Origin: Enterococcus_D sp050529585
Lineage (GTDB): Bacteria; Bacillota; Bacilli; Lactobacillales; Enterococcaceae
Assembly (NCBI RefSeq): GCF_050529585.1
Contig: NZ_CP172882.1
Location: forward strand, 2,418,001-2,482,000
Direction of reading: 5' to 3'
DNA: 64,000 bases
In this document: positions 49,613 through 59,031 of the stretch, piece by piece
Position numbering within the stretch: the stretch's first letter is position 1
Layout of the letters: every line of letters starts with the position of its first letter
Notes under the pieces: generated by a model
What the model was told of the DNA's origin: nothing
Databases searched by the model: none
Seen by the model: the letters and a program-made list of their open reading frames with translations, nothing else
Position numbers and translations under genes: made by a program

Positions 49613-52280
49613 ATCTTAAATGAAAATAATATTCGAGTATCGGAAACAACTCAGTCTCAGTTAAATCAAAACTATATTTTTTCTCCAATGGATAAAAACA
49701 GGTATGCAAATGGTCCAATTCCTCTTGGTATCTACTTATATCATGGTTGATGGACACAGGAAATGTCATACCTTGTTTAAGATTGTCAATTAAAATCGCC
49801 GTATGCATGATGACGCCAATCAACTCATTTTTTGATAAATAAACTTTCAAGACTTGCTCGATTGCTTGGTTAACAGATAGAAGATCAACAAATAGCATAG
49901 ATCCATCTACATGTTTTAATTCACGTCCTAAAGATTTTTTGATTTGATTTCCAATCAAAGCATCTTTTATTTGTTCTTTGATCTGTTCAATACCATTTCC
50001 GTTGATAATATCGGACACATTATACTGTTTTAAATGGTAGTCCACATGAAATGTCGATACGATTGCCAAAATTTCATATTTTTGAGAAAGCGCATCTATT
50101 TCTTTTCGATTTAATTGGTCTTGGTTTAGCTGCAATGGAATCACGCTTAACTCAGGAAATTCAGCCAATAAGGATTTTTCAATGATATCCTTTAAGTATT
50201 TAGCCGTACCATGGCCTGTTAAGCAACAGGTAAGAATGGCTATCGGTTTATTTATATCGTAAATCACGCTGCTTTTTTCAGGTAACGACGATTCTTCATT
50301 TACATGACAGCCAAAAAATTCAAAGTTTACCGATAACAAAGATTGATAGATGTTTTTGACATTTTCACCTAAGATTGATTTTCTCGTGGCTTCCAACACA
50401 TGCAGCGTGCTGACCAGCGGCAATGCTAAGACCTTAACCTGCAAAAGATTTTCCAAATCAGAACAGATATGCATAAAAGAACCCATATCTACTAAACATA
50501 GAATATCTTCTCCTGTGTTATTGATTTGCAAATAGTTTTTTACTTCCTCAATGACGAGGGATGGATTTTTGTTTAACGGCGCATCAAATGCCGATACCGC
50601 ATGTGTATTCAATAACTGATTGACCGTTTTGGCCATTGAAGTCGCTGTGGAATCACCGTGTGCGATCACTAAGATTTGCACGTTTTTTTTCTTTTCTGAT
50701 TTTTGATCAAATACATTGATAAAAAAAGAAACAAGATTATTAGATTCTTCATACGGTAATTGGACTTTTTCTTCAAAGCTGATTAGTTGTATACAACGAA
50801 CAGCCAATAAAAATTCTTTTCTATGATGGAGTTGATAGTCTATATTGATTTCCTCATCAAAGTGGGCATGGTTTTGATTGTTTTTTGCACCTTCAATCAA
50901 GTGATGCAAGTGCAAAATAAAGCCCATTTCAATATTTTGATCCCAGTTGACATGTAATTCTGTATGTACCAAATCAACGACTTTTCTGATAGTTTTATAG
51001 CTTTTTTCATCAATAATCGATTCAATTGGCGCTAAGTTTATCCCATTGCTGGTGTGTGTAATTGAAGAAAAATAGTTATCGATTTCTTGCTCAACTATTT
51101 TTTTCATTTGATCAGAGCCTAGGTGTTCTTCACTTAACCCAGAAACAGTATTATCTAACAATGAATAAATAGACTGATCACTCTCTTCATCATTATCAAT
51201 TGGTTTAAAACATATTTTCTGCGTAGAATAATAATCAGATTTTACTCTTAATGCACGATGTTCAGTCGTATCCAATAACCCGTCAGCTATCGTACTAGGA
51301 AGATCTTTGGTATCTATTTGAATGTTTTTTTGTCTTTCTAATAGGTAATCCGAATAGGCTTTGGCACATAATAACTGGATATCAGATTTTAATTGTCCAA
51401 TGTTATTTGGACAATGATAAAAAAGCAGCGAAATAAAGACATCTTTCGATATATAAATTTCTTGATCTAATATCCTCGCTTCTTGATTGAAGAATAATTG
51501 AATCAATTCAGCACGCTCTGATTCCATACGGTGATTCAAATTTGGAATCTCGATCAACATTGGCATTCGCCGACGAAAAGGTTGAACCAATGTCGAAACA
51601 ATCGATTCACTGGTTGCACCTATAATACGTACAGAGGCCTTTCTATGGCCCGTACTCTCTCCCAATCGACGATATACGCCTTGATCGATAAATGTAAAAA
51701 GGATCTCTTGGCCTTGCTGAGGTAAATTGTGGATCTCATCTAAAAAAAGCATACCATTATCTGCTAATTCAATTAAACCTACTTTGTCTTGATCAGCACC
51801 GGTATACGCGCCTTTCTTGACACCAAAAAGAATCCCCATCAATAATTCAGGATTTTTTGCATAGTCTGCACAGTTAAACAAAATAAACGGTGCATCTTTT
51901 TTTAAAACGGACATTTCAAGCGCAAATTGATGCATCATCTCAGCAAAATGAGACTTTCCAACACCTGTTTCACCAACGATAAGGGTATTGATTCCATTTG
52001 GTGGATAGAGGATACTTGATTTTGCTTGATCAATCGCATGCTTCAAAGAGGGATTTGATTCTTCAAAAAGTTCGATGCTATTCTTCTTTTTTTTGTCTGA
52101 ATTATATTTGTACAAAACTGGTTTCCCAGAAATCTTGACGATTTTTCCTTGATCAACTAATCTATTGAGTATTCTAGATACACTAGGACGATCTAACACA
52201 AGTTCTTTGGCAATTGTCATTGTATCGATATCTTTAGAGGAGTTTTTAATTAGCTCGATTATTCGTTGTTCTCTTGTCAT
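49611..52280 (-). CDS. Sigma-54-dependent PTS activator with PRDs (LevR/CelR type)
   Basis: An 889-residue enhancer-binding protein. An N-terminal winged helix (1-60) is followed by an AAA+ domain (about 75-330) with Walker A GETGVGKS (103-110), the sigma-54 contact loop GAYTGA (157-162; Tyr for the usual Phe) and Walker B LFLDEIH. Next come a first PRD (about 395-505), an EIIA-Man-like domain (VLVIAHGDSTATSM, about 533-547, phosphorylatable His), an EIIB-like part and a C-terminal PRD (about 790-889). PTS phosphorylation of the His residues tunes activity. It is adjacent to its target -24/-12 promoter. A cre site lies in its own promoter. Confidence 0.93.
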   Translation of the reverse strand: MTREQRIIELIKNSSKDIDTMTIAKELVLDRPSVSRILNRLVDQGKIVKISGKPVLYKYNSDKKKKNSIELFEESNPSLKHAIDQAKSSILYPPNGINTLIVGETGVGKSHFAEMMHQFALEMSVLKKDAPFILFNCADYAKNPELLMGILFGVKKGAYTGADQDKVGLIELADNGMLFLDEIHNLPQQGQEILFTFIDQGVYRRLGESTGHRKASVRIIGATSESIVSTLVQPFRRRMPMLIEIPNLNHRMESERAELIQLFFNQEARILDQEIYISKDVFISLLFYHCPNNIGQLKSDIQLLCAKAYSDYLLERQKNIQIDTKDLPSTIADGLLDTTEHRALRVKSDYYSTQKICFKPIDNDEESDQSIYSLLDNTVSGLSEEHLGSDQMKKIVEQEIDNYFSSITHTSNGINLAPIESIIDEKSYKTIRKVVDLVHTELHVNWDQNIEMGFILHLHHLIEGAKNNQNHAHFDEEINIDYQLHHRKEFLLAVRCIQLISFEEKVQLPYEESNNLVSFFINVFDQKSEKKKNVQILVIAHGDSTATSMAKTVNQLLNTHAVSAFDAPLNKNPSLVIEEVKNYLQINNTGEDILCLVDMGSFMHICSDLENLLQVKVLALPLVSTLHVLEATRKSILGENVKNIYQSLLSVNFEFFGCHVNEESSLPEKSSVIYDINKPIAILTCCLTGHGTAKYLKDIIEKSLLAEFPELSVIPLQLNQDQLNRKEIDALSQKYEILAIVSTFHVDYHLKQYNVSDIINGNGIEQIKEQIKDALIGNQIKKSLGRELKHVDGSMLFVDLLSVNQAIEQVLKVYLSKNELIGVIMHTAILIDNLKQGMTFPVSINHDISRYQEELDHLHTCFYPLEKKYSFDLTETELFPILEYYFHLR

Positions 52281-52329
52281 TTACATTGTCCTCCTAAACA
52301 CTTTTGAAGACACTCCCTCATGAATTGTC

Positions 52330-52358
52330 ATTATAAATGCAACCGCTTAAAAAGACAA
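52330..52358 (-). promoter_or_regulatory. Promoter of the PTS activator gene
   Basis: TTGTCT, 17 bases, consensus TATAAT on the minus strand, about 50 bases before the start. Confidence 0.7.
52337..52350. promoter_or_regulatory. Candidate cre (CcpA) site inside the activator promoter
   Basis: ATGCAACCGCTTAA matches WTGNAANCGNWNNC with one mismatch at the final C. It fills the spacer between -35 and -10, a repressing position. Confidence 0.6.
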
Positions 52359-52503
52359 TCATCTTTTAATTCTATAACATTATAAAATAACGAAAAAATG
52401 CTATTTTATGATAAATTTATTCATTACATGCCTTACTAGCCGCTATTATTCATGCATTTCTTTTCACATAAGTTCTCATTCTCAAACATCAAAAAATAGT
52501 GGA

Positions 52504-53193
52504 TCATTTTGAAATCGACAGACTTTGATCAACGGTTTGGTCGCTATTTGTTTCAAAAGATTCATCGTCTATCGTTTCCACCGCCCATCTCAACACTGTC
52601 TTGGCCTTCTCAGGGGCTGTCTTTCTAGGATCGGTCAAATAGATTTCGCGGTGCTGAAAATGATCCATTGTCTGCTGTATCATCAATTTCTCTTGATGCA
52701 ATAACTCTTTCATCTTCGCAAACGTTTCAACTTCCGTATCAAAAGATCCAACATGTAATGCTTGGAGGGCCAATCCTTCCTCATAGCTTTCAAATATCAG
52801 TTGATCGAGGTATGGATTATTCTTTTTTTCTTTGATTTGCATTAATTGGGTTTGAAACATGCTTTCTGTTACCTGTTCAGGCTGACGAATCATGATTTTG
52901 TAAATCAATTCATCTTTATTAACAGGTCCTTCAGGTTTGGTTTTAGCAGTCCAGACACCTTCTAATGGGTACACAGTATATTCGAAAGTTTTTGGCCCGA
53001 TCGTGCCTTTTTTCAATCCCATGCGAATACTGTAGGCCATGCTATATAACGCCTCAATCTGATGCGCAAATTCGGGTCGATTAGGGTCACCTTGACTGCT
53101 TAAACCAATAAAATGATACGTAGGTACTGTGAGAATCATCGGCTCTTTTGGTAAATACACATCTTTCTCTTGTTTACGCCATTCGTATTTCAT
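52504..53193 (-). CDS. GyrI-like small-molecule-binding protein
   Basis: A 229-residue stand-alone GyrI-like (AraC effector-binding fold) protein: MKYEWRKQEKDVYLPKEPMILTVP, YHFIGLSSQGDPN and FEYTVYPLEGVWT match the SHV-type proteins found in Firmicutes. Members bind or hydrolyse small cyclic compounds or act as sensors. No DNA-binding domain is fused and no partner is adjacent, so the role is unknown. ATG with AGAAGGAGCAG upstream. Confidence 0.78.
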   Translation of the reverse strand: MKYEWRKQEKDVYLPKEPMILTVPTYHFIGLSSQGDPNRPEFAHQIEALYSMAYSIRMGLKKGTIGPKTFEYTVYPLEGVWTAKTKPEGPVNKDELIYKIMIRQPEQVTESMFQTQLMQIKEKKNNPYLDQLIFESYEEGLALQALHVGSFDTEVETFAKMKELLHQEKLMIQQTMDHFQHREIYLTDPRKTAPEKAKTVLRWAVETIDDESFETNSDQTVDQSLSISK

Positions 53194-53319
53194 CGACTGC
53201 TCCTTCTAAACTGTATTTTTGATTATTTTACCATGGAATGTGTTCTGTATGGCAACGGAAGCTGATTTCTTCGTACCAATAGATAAAGGAAATAGATAAA
53301 GTACCTGTCAAAAATGATA

Positions 53320-53354
53320 AAAACCATCTCTAATGACACATAGAGATGGTTTTT
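53320..53354. terminator. Terminator after the amidase-ABC operon
   Basis: AAACCATCTCT/AGAGATGGTTT with a 10-base loop. It is symmetrical and lies after the permease gene. Confidence 0.8.
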
Positions 53355-53374
53355 ATCCGTAAAATATCAATCGT

Positions 53375-54046
53375 TTATTTCATCACACCTGCATACCTCT
53401 GGGTAAAATACCTTTCTAATCGCTTCTGTCCTGTTTCGATCCCCATACAAAGGAGCCAATAAATGATGGCAACTAGAACATACATCGACATATAGTCAAA
53501 GGTTCGTCCACCTACGATTTTGGCTTTTTGAAAAATATCTGGGATCGTGATCATGGCTGCCAATGAGGTGCCTTTTAACAAATCCATTGCCACGTTGCTT
53601 AAAGCAGGTACCGAAATACGAAAGGCCTGAGGCAGAATAATCAACCGCATCGTTTTACTAAAAGATAGTCCTAAGGCATACGCGGCATCAAATTGCCCAC
53701 GATCTACTCCAGCAATCGACCCACGATAGATTTCGCCGATAAAAGCACTGCTGGTCAATGTAAAACAGATGATAGCAGCCGCCAATGCTGGCAATTGATA
53801 AGGCAACCCAAAATAAAGCAAGAACAATAACACGAGCGCAGGAACGCCCCGCAAAAAAGACAAATATCCTCTAACCAGCACTCGAATCATTGGCTGCGGC
53901 AGCAGCCCTAAAAAAGTCAGCATCAAACCAAGGATATTTCCTCCCAGAAACGAAACAACTGCAATCCCAATCGTATAGGATAAACCTGTCAATAGATATG
54001 GAATGGATTCCCACATCAACGAAAAATCTAACGTTGGGATATACAT
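53375..54046 (-). CDS. Amino-acid ABC transporter permease
   Basis: A 223-residue permease of the HisMQ/GlnP type with five predicted helices. The EAA-like loop reads EIYRGSIAGVDRGQFDAAYALGLSFSKT (a run beginning near residue 105), followed by LPQAFRISVPALSN. It begins with the last base of the binding-protein gene (1-base overlap). No ATPase gene lies in the operon, so it must borrow one encoded elsewhere. Confidence 0.93.
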   Translation of the reverse strand: MYIPTLDFSLMWESIPYLLTGLSYTIGIAVVSFLGGNILGLMLTFLGLLPQPMIRVLVRGYLSFLRGVPALVLLFLLYFGLPYQLPALAAAIICFTLTSSAFIGEIYRGSIAGVDRGQFDAAYALGLSFSKTMRLIILPQAFRISVPALSNVAMDLLKGTSLAAMITIPDIFQKAKIVGGRTFDYMSMYVLVAIIYWLLCMGIETGQKRLERYFTQRYAGVMK

Positions 54047-54894
54047 TATTTTGTTTCTACCATTTCAATCGCTTTGTCAGATTTGACTGACACATCTGTT
54101 TGAAAGTAAGTATCCGAGATTTCTTTTAATGTGCCGTCTGATTGCATCTCTGCCAAAATCTCATTGACCTTATCTAGTAATGCTTTATGTTCTTTTTTAA
54201 ATAAAAAGCCCGTTTCATTCGGATTAAAATAGACATCTTCTAAAATTTTAACAGGGATATCAGGCAATGCTGCTACGGACATTTTTTGCAAGTAGTAATC
54301 ATTCAAAATCACATCTGTCCGTCCATTGGCTACATCCGTCAAATATTGGTCATTCGTTGCATTATCATACGTCACCAATTCTGCTCCGTAAGATTCCGCT
54401 AATTTCATATAGCTGGTATTCGGCTCCCCTGCTGCTTTTTTACCAGCCAAATCTTCTAAAGAAGCAATACCTGAATCATCACTTTGCCGCACGATCATAC
54501 TATCAAATGAATACTTGATTGGTTCTGACAAACTAAATTTCTCCGCCCGATCACCCGATAAGCCAAAGTCATTGGCGGCAAAATCAGCTTCTCCTTTATC
54601 TAAAGAAGACACTTGTCCATCAACATTGTATTCTTTAAAGTCGATCTCAACAGCCAATCGCTTGGCAACTTCTTTGGCCACATCGACATCATAACCCACC
54701 AATTCATTGCTGTCATTGTAATAAGAAGATGGATAAAGTGTGCCTGACGTTGCAACCACCAACGTTTTAGCTTCTTCCACTTTACTTAAACTTTGATCTT
54801 CTTCTGCTGTACTAGATTGATTGCCGCAAGCACCTAAAGTCAAAGCCGCCAAACCAATCAATACTGATATTTTCCCTTTATGCCACATATTCAT
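54046..54894 (-). CDS. Amino-acid ABC transporter substrate-binding lipoprotein
   Basis: A 282-residue family 3 extracellular solute-binding protein. The signal peptide ends in the lipobox LGAC, so it is lipid-anchored. LVGYDVDVAKEVAKRL and DFAANDFGLSGDRAEKFSLSEPI are the amino-acid/cystine-type motifs. It lies between amidase and permease genes, suggesting uptake of the amidase product or substrate. The ligand cannot be named. Confidence 0.92.
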   Translation of the reverse strand: MNMWHKGKISVLIGLAALTLGACGNQSSTAEEDQSLSKVEEAKTLVVATSGTLYPSSYYNDSNELVGYDVDVAKEVAKRLAVEIDFKEYNVDGQVSSLDKGEADFAANDFGLSGDRAEKFSLSEPIKYSFDSMIVRQSDDSGIASLEDLAGKKAAGEPNTSYMKLAESYGAELVTYDNATNDQYLTDVANGRTDVILNDYYLQKMSVAALPDIPVKILEDVYFNPNETGFLFKKEHKALLDKVNEILAEMQSDGTLKEISDTYFQTDVSVKSDKAIEMVETK

Positions 54895-54914
54895 TATTTC
54901 CTCCTATAAAATCG

Positions 54915-56372
54915 TTATTCTGTTACTTGGGGCGGCAATTTGAACTGCCCATGCATTTCAAAAAGTTGACCGATTTGAAAAAGCAGATCTTCCCGGCCTT
55001 TTGATGCCATAAACTGGATCCCCAGTGGTAACCTGTGCGCACTCATCATTGTTGGCAAACTGATGGCTGGTTGACCGGTCAAATTTGCCAATTGCGTATA
55101 CGGGGTTAGTTGGTAACTTTGATCAAACATCTCATAAATCAAATCCGCCGCCTGTCTTTCTGACAAAGTATCGATCGTTTCTAAGTTGCGACGGATCACA
55201 TCGCTTTGTAGGTCAGCATCCACCAATGGCGCCGTTTCAGCTGTTGTCGGTGTCAAAAATAGATCATATGTCTCAAAAAAGTTTTCCATTTTTTCTGTGA
55301 TTTGATCCCAGTACTGCAGCGCTTGAATGTAAGTAGCCGCCGATAGTTTACGGCCATATTGATATACGCCCCACGTCATCAACTCCACCTCATCTATGCC
55401 AACGACTTGTCCTCGTGCCTGCTCAATATCAGCGAACATCGCCGCAGTCTCGCCGCCATTCATGGCATAATAGCTTTGCATCATTTGCTGACCATCGATT
55501 GGATAGTCGACTTCTTCCACTTGGTGTCCTTGTTCAGTCAAGAAATCGGCTGCTTTTCTCACAGCTTGAATCGCCGTTTCTGACACATGCCTACCAACAG
55601 GTGATTGTGTCGAAAAAGCAATTTTTACATGTTTCTGCTGACTTGCTTTCTGATGGGTCCATTCTACTTGCGGTGCTTGATAGGGTGCCGCCGGCTGCGA
55701 TGTCCGCAACCCGTAAAACAAACGTTGTGTATCACGCATAGAAATCGTTAAGGCAAAATTGATTGAAGCACCTTGCCAACTTCGCCATTCTCCCGGCCCA
55801 ACCGGCATTGATCCTCTTGTAGGTTTCAATCCGATCAACCCTGTAAAAGAAGCAGGAATACGAATCGAACCGCCGCCATCACTAGCACCCGCGATCGGAA
55901 ACATCCCACTGGCAACCGCTGCTGCGGCACCGCCACTTGAACCACCTGCAGAGAACATGGTATTCCATGGATTACGGGTCGGCCCATATAGTTCGGGATC
56001 GGTGATATTTTTAAAACCGAATTCTGGTGCATTGGTTTGTCCAAAGGGAACAAAACCGGCTTGTTCAAGCCCCCTTACGAAATGTGCTGTCTGAGATGCT
56101 TTCTTGTCTGAAAACATCTTTGCCCCCGCAGTTGCTGGCCAGCCCGCCTTTGTTTGACCGAGAATCTTTAAAGGAATCGGTTGTCCGCCAAAAAGACGAT
56201 TTTGATTGTTTCCTGTCTGAGATTCTTTCAGCGCAGCCTCACGGTCAACATGAATGAGTGCATTCAATTTCGGATTTTGTTGTGCAATCTTTCTTTCGAT
56301 CATTTCTAGGCGTTCATGAAAACTGAGATGACCGTTTCTTAATTGTTCTGCCCAATACGTTGCATCTTGCAT
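54915..56372 (-). CDS. Amidase (amidase signature family)
   Basis: A 485-residue Ser-cisSer-Lys amidase. The triad is Lys69 (IPLKILG), cis-Ser145/146 (AGGSSGGAA) and nucleophile Ser169 (SDGGGSIRIPAS). The length and the C-terminal end with ATP-independent fold match stand-alone amidases rather than GatA, and gatC/gatB are not nearby. ATG 56372 follows AGGGAGGG. First in an operon with an amino-acid binding protein and permease, so it probably releases an amino acid or ammonia from an imported amide. Confidence 0.9.
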   Translation of the reverse strand: MQDATYWAEQLRNGHLSFHERLEMIERKIAQQNPKLNALIHVDREAALKESQTGNNQNRLFGGQPIPLKILGQTKAGWPATAGAKMFSDKKASQTAHFVRGLEQAGFVPFGQTNAPEFGFKNITDPELYGPTRNPWNTMFSAGGSSGGAAAAVASGMFPIAGASDGGGSIRIPASFTGLIGLKPTRGSMPVGPGEWRSWQGASINFALTISMRDTQRLFYGLRTSQPAAPYQAPQVEWTHQKASQQKHVKIAFSTQSPVGRHVSETAIQAVRKAADFLTEQGHQVEEVDYPIDGQQMMQSYYAMNGGETAAMFADIEQARGQVVGIDEVELMTWGVYQYGRKLSAATYIQALQYWDQITEKMENFFETYDLFLTPTTAETAPLVDADLQSDVIRRNLETIDTLSERQAADLIYEMFDQSYQLTPYTQLANLTGQPAISLPTMMSAHRLPLGIQFMASKGREDLLFQIGQLFEMHGQFKLPPQVTE

Positions 56373-56520
56373 GGTATCCCTCCCTAAATGCTCAGCGTTA
56401 CCCTTCAAAAAAATAAATAAAACGCGTTATCGAATAAAACACATGTACATTCTGTATCACATCTACATCAAACATTATTTATACTGATTAATATATCAAA
56501 ACCCATCAAAAAGCGCAATC

Positions 56521-56553
56521 AAAATATAACAGTTTATAATCCTGTTATATTTT
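56521..56553. promoter_or_regulatory. Perfect 12-bp inverted repeat upstream of the amidase operon
   Basis: AAAATATAACAG, 9 bases, CTGTTATATTTT. It lies between the DUF368 terminator and the amidase start (about 150 bases upstream). The arms are AT-rich and no gene overlaps; an operator is the likeliest reading. Confidence 0.55.
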
Positions 56554-56583
56554 TGGGTTAGAACTTATATTTTTTGTGAAAAC

Positions 56584-56610
56584 AAAAAAAGAGTGGTTTT
56601 ACCCACTCTT
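56584..56610 (-). terminator. Terminator after the DUF368 gene
   Basis: AAGAGTGG/CCACTCTT, then seven T residues on the minus strand. Confidence 0.8.
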
Positions 56611-56621
56611 AGCGTTTTTTT

Positions 56622-57464
56622 CTATTTGTACTTATCTTCCAACTTACTCATCCATGCGCCTAACCACAAACCTAAGCCAAACATGATGATCCCCATCACT
56701 GCCGTTAACCATGTGAAACCTGCATAATCGGCAACTGGTGGAATAACGATCAACACAGTTGATGCAATCACAATACCTAAAATAAAATGGTACACTTTTG
56801 AATGAAAATGCGTCAATAACCATTCCATCAGTTTAGAAAATAGCAGCATAACTGCCAAACCGCCAATTGCGATTGGTAAAAACACGCCAATAATATCGAA
56901 ACTCTTGAACCCTTTCAGCATTGGATCATACAGCCCTAATACTAAAAGTAAATTAGATGGGCTTAACCCTGGCACCAAAACGCCTAATGCAATCAAACCA
57001 CCAGCCAATACAAAGCCGAAGAAGTTGGCTGGGATCGTGCCTAATATATCTCCCATGAAATACAAAAATAAAAATCCAATGACCATGGTACCGAAAAACC
57101 AGAACAGATCACCTTTTGTACGCTTACTCTTTATAGTGGATTCTTTGGCTAAGGCAGGCAATGTCCCCACGATCGCTCCGGCGAACCCCCAAAGTACGAT
57201 AATCTGGTAATTCTGCAATAACCATTCTAAAGGTTTCGATAAAAGCCCGATCCCTACGATTCCACCGATGCCCACTGGTAAGAAAAACAGCAGGTTTTCT
57301 TTGAAATTTTTGGTTAGATGCGCCATAAATCGGAGCATACGTTCGTAAATGCCCAAAATCGCAGCCAATACGCCACCTGAAACCCCTGGCAAAATGAAGC
57401 CCAATGCAATAATGACCCCCTTTATAAATCGGGATAACACACTTTCATTTTTTCGTTCTTCCAT
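56622..57464 (-). CDS. DUF368 membrane protein, polyprenyl-phosphate transporter (PopT family)
   Basis: A 280-residue protein with about eight helices and two re-entrant-type Gly/Pro-rich repeats: KGVIIALGFILPGVSGGVLAA at the start and GLIALGVLVPGLSPSNLLLVLG in the second half. The DUF368 family was recently shown to recycle undecaprenyl phosphate across the membrane, alongside DedA proteins. The two PG-[VL]-S motifs support the call. It is a single-gene unit. Relevance: supply of lipid carrier for wall and teichoic-acid synthesis. Confidence 0.88.
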   Translation of the reverse strand: MEERKNESVLSRFIKGVIIALGFILPGVSGGVLAAILGIYERMLRFMAHLTKNFKENLLFFLPVGIGGIVGIGLLSKPLEWLLQNYQIIVLWGFAGAIVGTLPALAKESTIKSKRTKGDLFWFFGTMVIGFLFLYFMGDILGTIPANFFGFVLAGGLIALGVLVPGLSPSNLLLVLGLYDPMLKGFKSFDIIGVFLPIAIGGLAVMLLFSKLMEWLLTHFHSKVYHFILGIVIASTVLIVIPPVADYAGFTWLTAVMGIIMFGLGLWLGAWMSKLEDKYK

Positions 57465-57583
57465 TTGCTTTAAACTCCTTAATGATTGCTCGTGTATATT
57501 TTTTGACTGATCCTTTTAACTATACTTGATTGCCCAAAAAATGAACAGCGATTTCTTTGTCTGTTGCTTTCCCTGCATTCAGC

Positions 57584-58096
57584 TTACCCAAGCTGTCTTT
57601 CCATTAAGAAATCCGTCTGCTCATCATCCCCCATAAAAAAGGAATGGCTGCCAACTTTTTTAAATCCCATTTTCTGGTAAAACGCCAATGCGTGGGAATT
57701 ATGTTCCCAAACGCCTAACCAAATCGAGCTTTTGCCCATAACAAGAGCCTGTTCCTCAGCGTACTTCAGTAAATATTTCCCGTATCCTCGACGCTTCCAT
57801 GCAGCTTTGATATAGATGCGTTCAATCTCTAACCCATTGGGCGCAATCGATTCTGTTTGGGCATTCCCCCAATTGATTTTAAGATACCCAGCTGTTTCCC
57901 CTTCAATTTGAATGAAAAAGAACGCCGATTCAGTCGTTTGCAATTCTTTGGTTAGTTTGGGTTTGTTATACGCTTCTTCTAAATAAACACGCATATTTTC
58001 CTCAGTATTGAAAGCCTCGAATGTGTCAAAGTAGGTGCTCACACTGATTTGTGCCAGTTCTTCTAAGTCTGCAAGTGTGCATTGTTTGATCTTCAC
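57584..58096 (-). CDS. GNAT family N-acetyltransferase (PaiA-like)
   Basis: A 170-residue GNAT. The acetyl-CoA loop is AAWKRRGYGKYLL (R/Q-x-x-G-x-G/A), preceded by LEIERIYI and followed by WLGVWEHNSHALAFYQKMGF. The last segment is typical of the PaiA/spermidine acetyltransferase group. GTG start with AAGGAGGGG. A polyamine substrate is possible but not shown. Confidence 0.87.
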   Translation of the reverse strand: MKIKQCTLADLEELAQISVSTYFDTFEAFNTEENMRVYLEEAYNKPKLTKELQTTESAFFFIQIEGETAGYLKINWGNAQTESIAPNGLEIERIYIKAAWKRRGYGKYLLKYAEEQALVMGKSSIWLGVWEHNSHALAFYQKMGFKKVGSHSFFMGDDEQTDFLMERQLG

Positions 58097-58155
58097 AGCT
58101 GCCCCTCCTTAGTTTCATCAGATTATTCTATCACAAACCATTTCCCCATTCCAAC

Positions 58156-58182
58156 AAAAAAAAGCCCAACCATCGGGCTTTC
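58156..58182 (-). terminator. Terminator after the GT32 gene
   Basis: AAAGCCC/GGGCTTT with a 7-base loop, then T residues on the minus strand. Confidence 0.8.
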
Positions 58183-58187
58183 ATATT

Positions 58188-58814
58188 TTATAGCCATGAA
58201 CCAGAAAACTGATGGATAACCATCGTTGCAGGATCTTCCTCGACTTCCCCAGTGATGTAACTTTTTGGTGAAAAAGTCATTTGCGGGAAGACCGTTACCC
58301 CATCAACCGTTTGTTTTTCATTATTCAACTGTAAGCCGTGCTGTTGCAATAATTCCGTCACACGGATCACATTGGTCACAACGTCTTCTGTTTTTTCTGC
58401 ACGTACAAATTTCCGATCGTCATAATCATGGAGCCACTCTTCCATAAATACTTGATGGGGAATCGCACCAATAATACCAGTAGAGATTTTGGTCTCGATC
58501 TCAAAGCCCATAAAGGCATCCAACGTCAATAAACGATCCAAAGGTTTAACGACTTCGATATCGGTGTCCATATATATTCCACCTTCTGTCACCAACGCGT
58601 ACAAGCGTACAACATCGGAGACAAAGGCCCATTCTTCTTGTTCATATGCTTCTTTGAGGTAAGGCCCAAATTTAGACAAATCGATTGTTGACTCATCCCA
58701 GCGTTTGATTTCATAATCTGGACAATACTTACGCCAGGTGTCCATATATTTTTTTTCTTGTTCGCCTAATGGATTGCCGCCAAACCAGCAATAATGAATT
58801 TTCTTGGGTATCAT
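58188..58814 (-). CDS. Glycosyltransferase, GT32 (Gly_transf_sug) family
   Basis: A 208-residue DXD-type glycosyltransferase: IPKKIHYCWFGG at the start, then SDVVRLYALVTEGGIYMDTDIEVVKPL with the D-x-D metal site. It is related to mannosyl/galactosyl transferases of capsule and surface glycans. It has no membrane helix and no sugar operon around it, so the acceptor is unknown. A promoter and terminator make it a single-gene unit. Confidence 0.9.
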   Translation of the reverse strand: MIPKKIHYCWFGGNPLGEQEKKYMDTWRKYCPDYEIKRWDESTIDLSKFGPYLKEAYEQEEWAFVSDVVRLYALVTEGGIYMDTDIEVVKPLDRLLTLDAFMGFEIETKISTGIIGAIPHQVFMEEWLHDYDDRKFVRAEKTEDVVTNVIRVTELLQQHGLQLNNEKQTVDGVTVFPQMTFSPKSYITGEVEEDPATMVIHQFSGSWL

Positions 58815-58859
58815 ACAACTCGCTCCTTTATCCTATAGCTCTTTTTACACCCTATATTT

Positions 58860-58887
58860 AGTGTAGCTGATTCACCGACTGATTCAA
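58860..58887 (-). promoter_or_regulatory. Promoter of the GT32 gene
   Basis: TTGAAT, 16 bases, TACACT on the minus strand. Confidence 0.45.
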
Positions 58888-58994
58888 AATGATTTACACC
58901 ACAATAAATCTATTGCATTTATTGATCAATCATCAAGAAAAACCTTTGCCATCCGATTTATCTGGACCTAACGCTCCCCCAAGACAATTTCTTT

Positions 58995-59026
58995 AAAAAA
59001 ACAAGGAGCCTAGAAAGCCCCTTGTT
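58995..59026 (-). terminator. Terminator after lactate oxidase
   Basis: An imperfect ACAAGG.../...CCTTGT stem with T-run on the minus strand, directly after the stop codon. Confidence 0.7.
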
Positions 59027-59031
59027 CTTCT

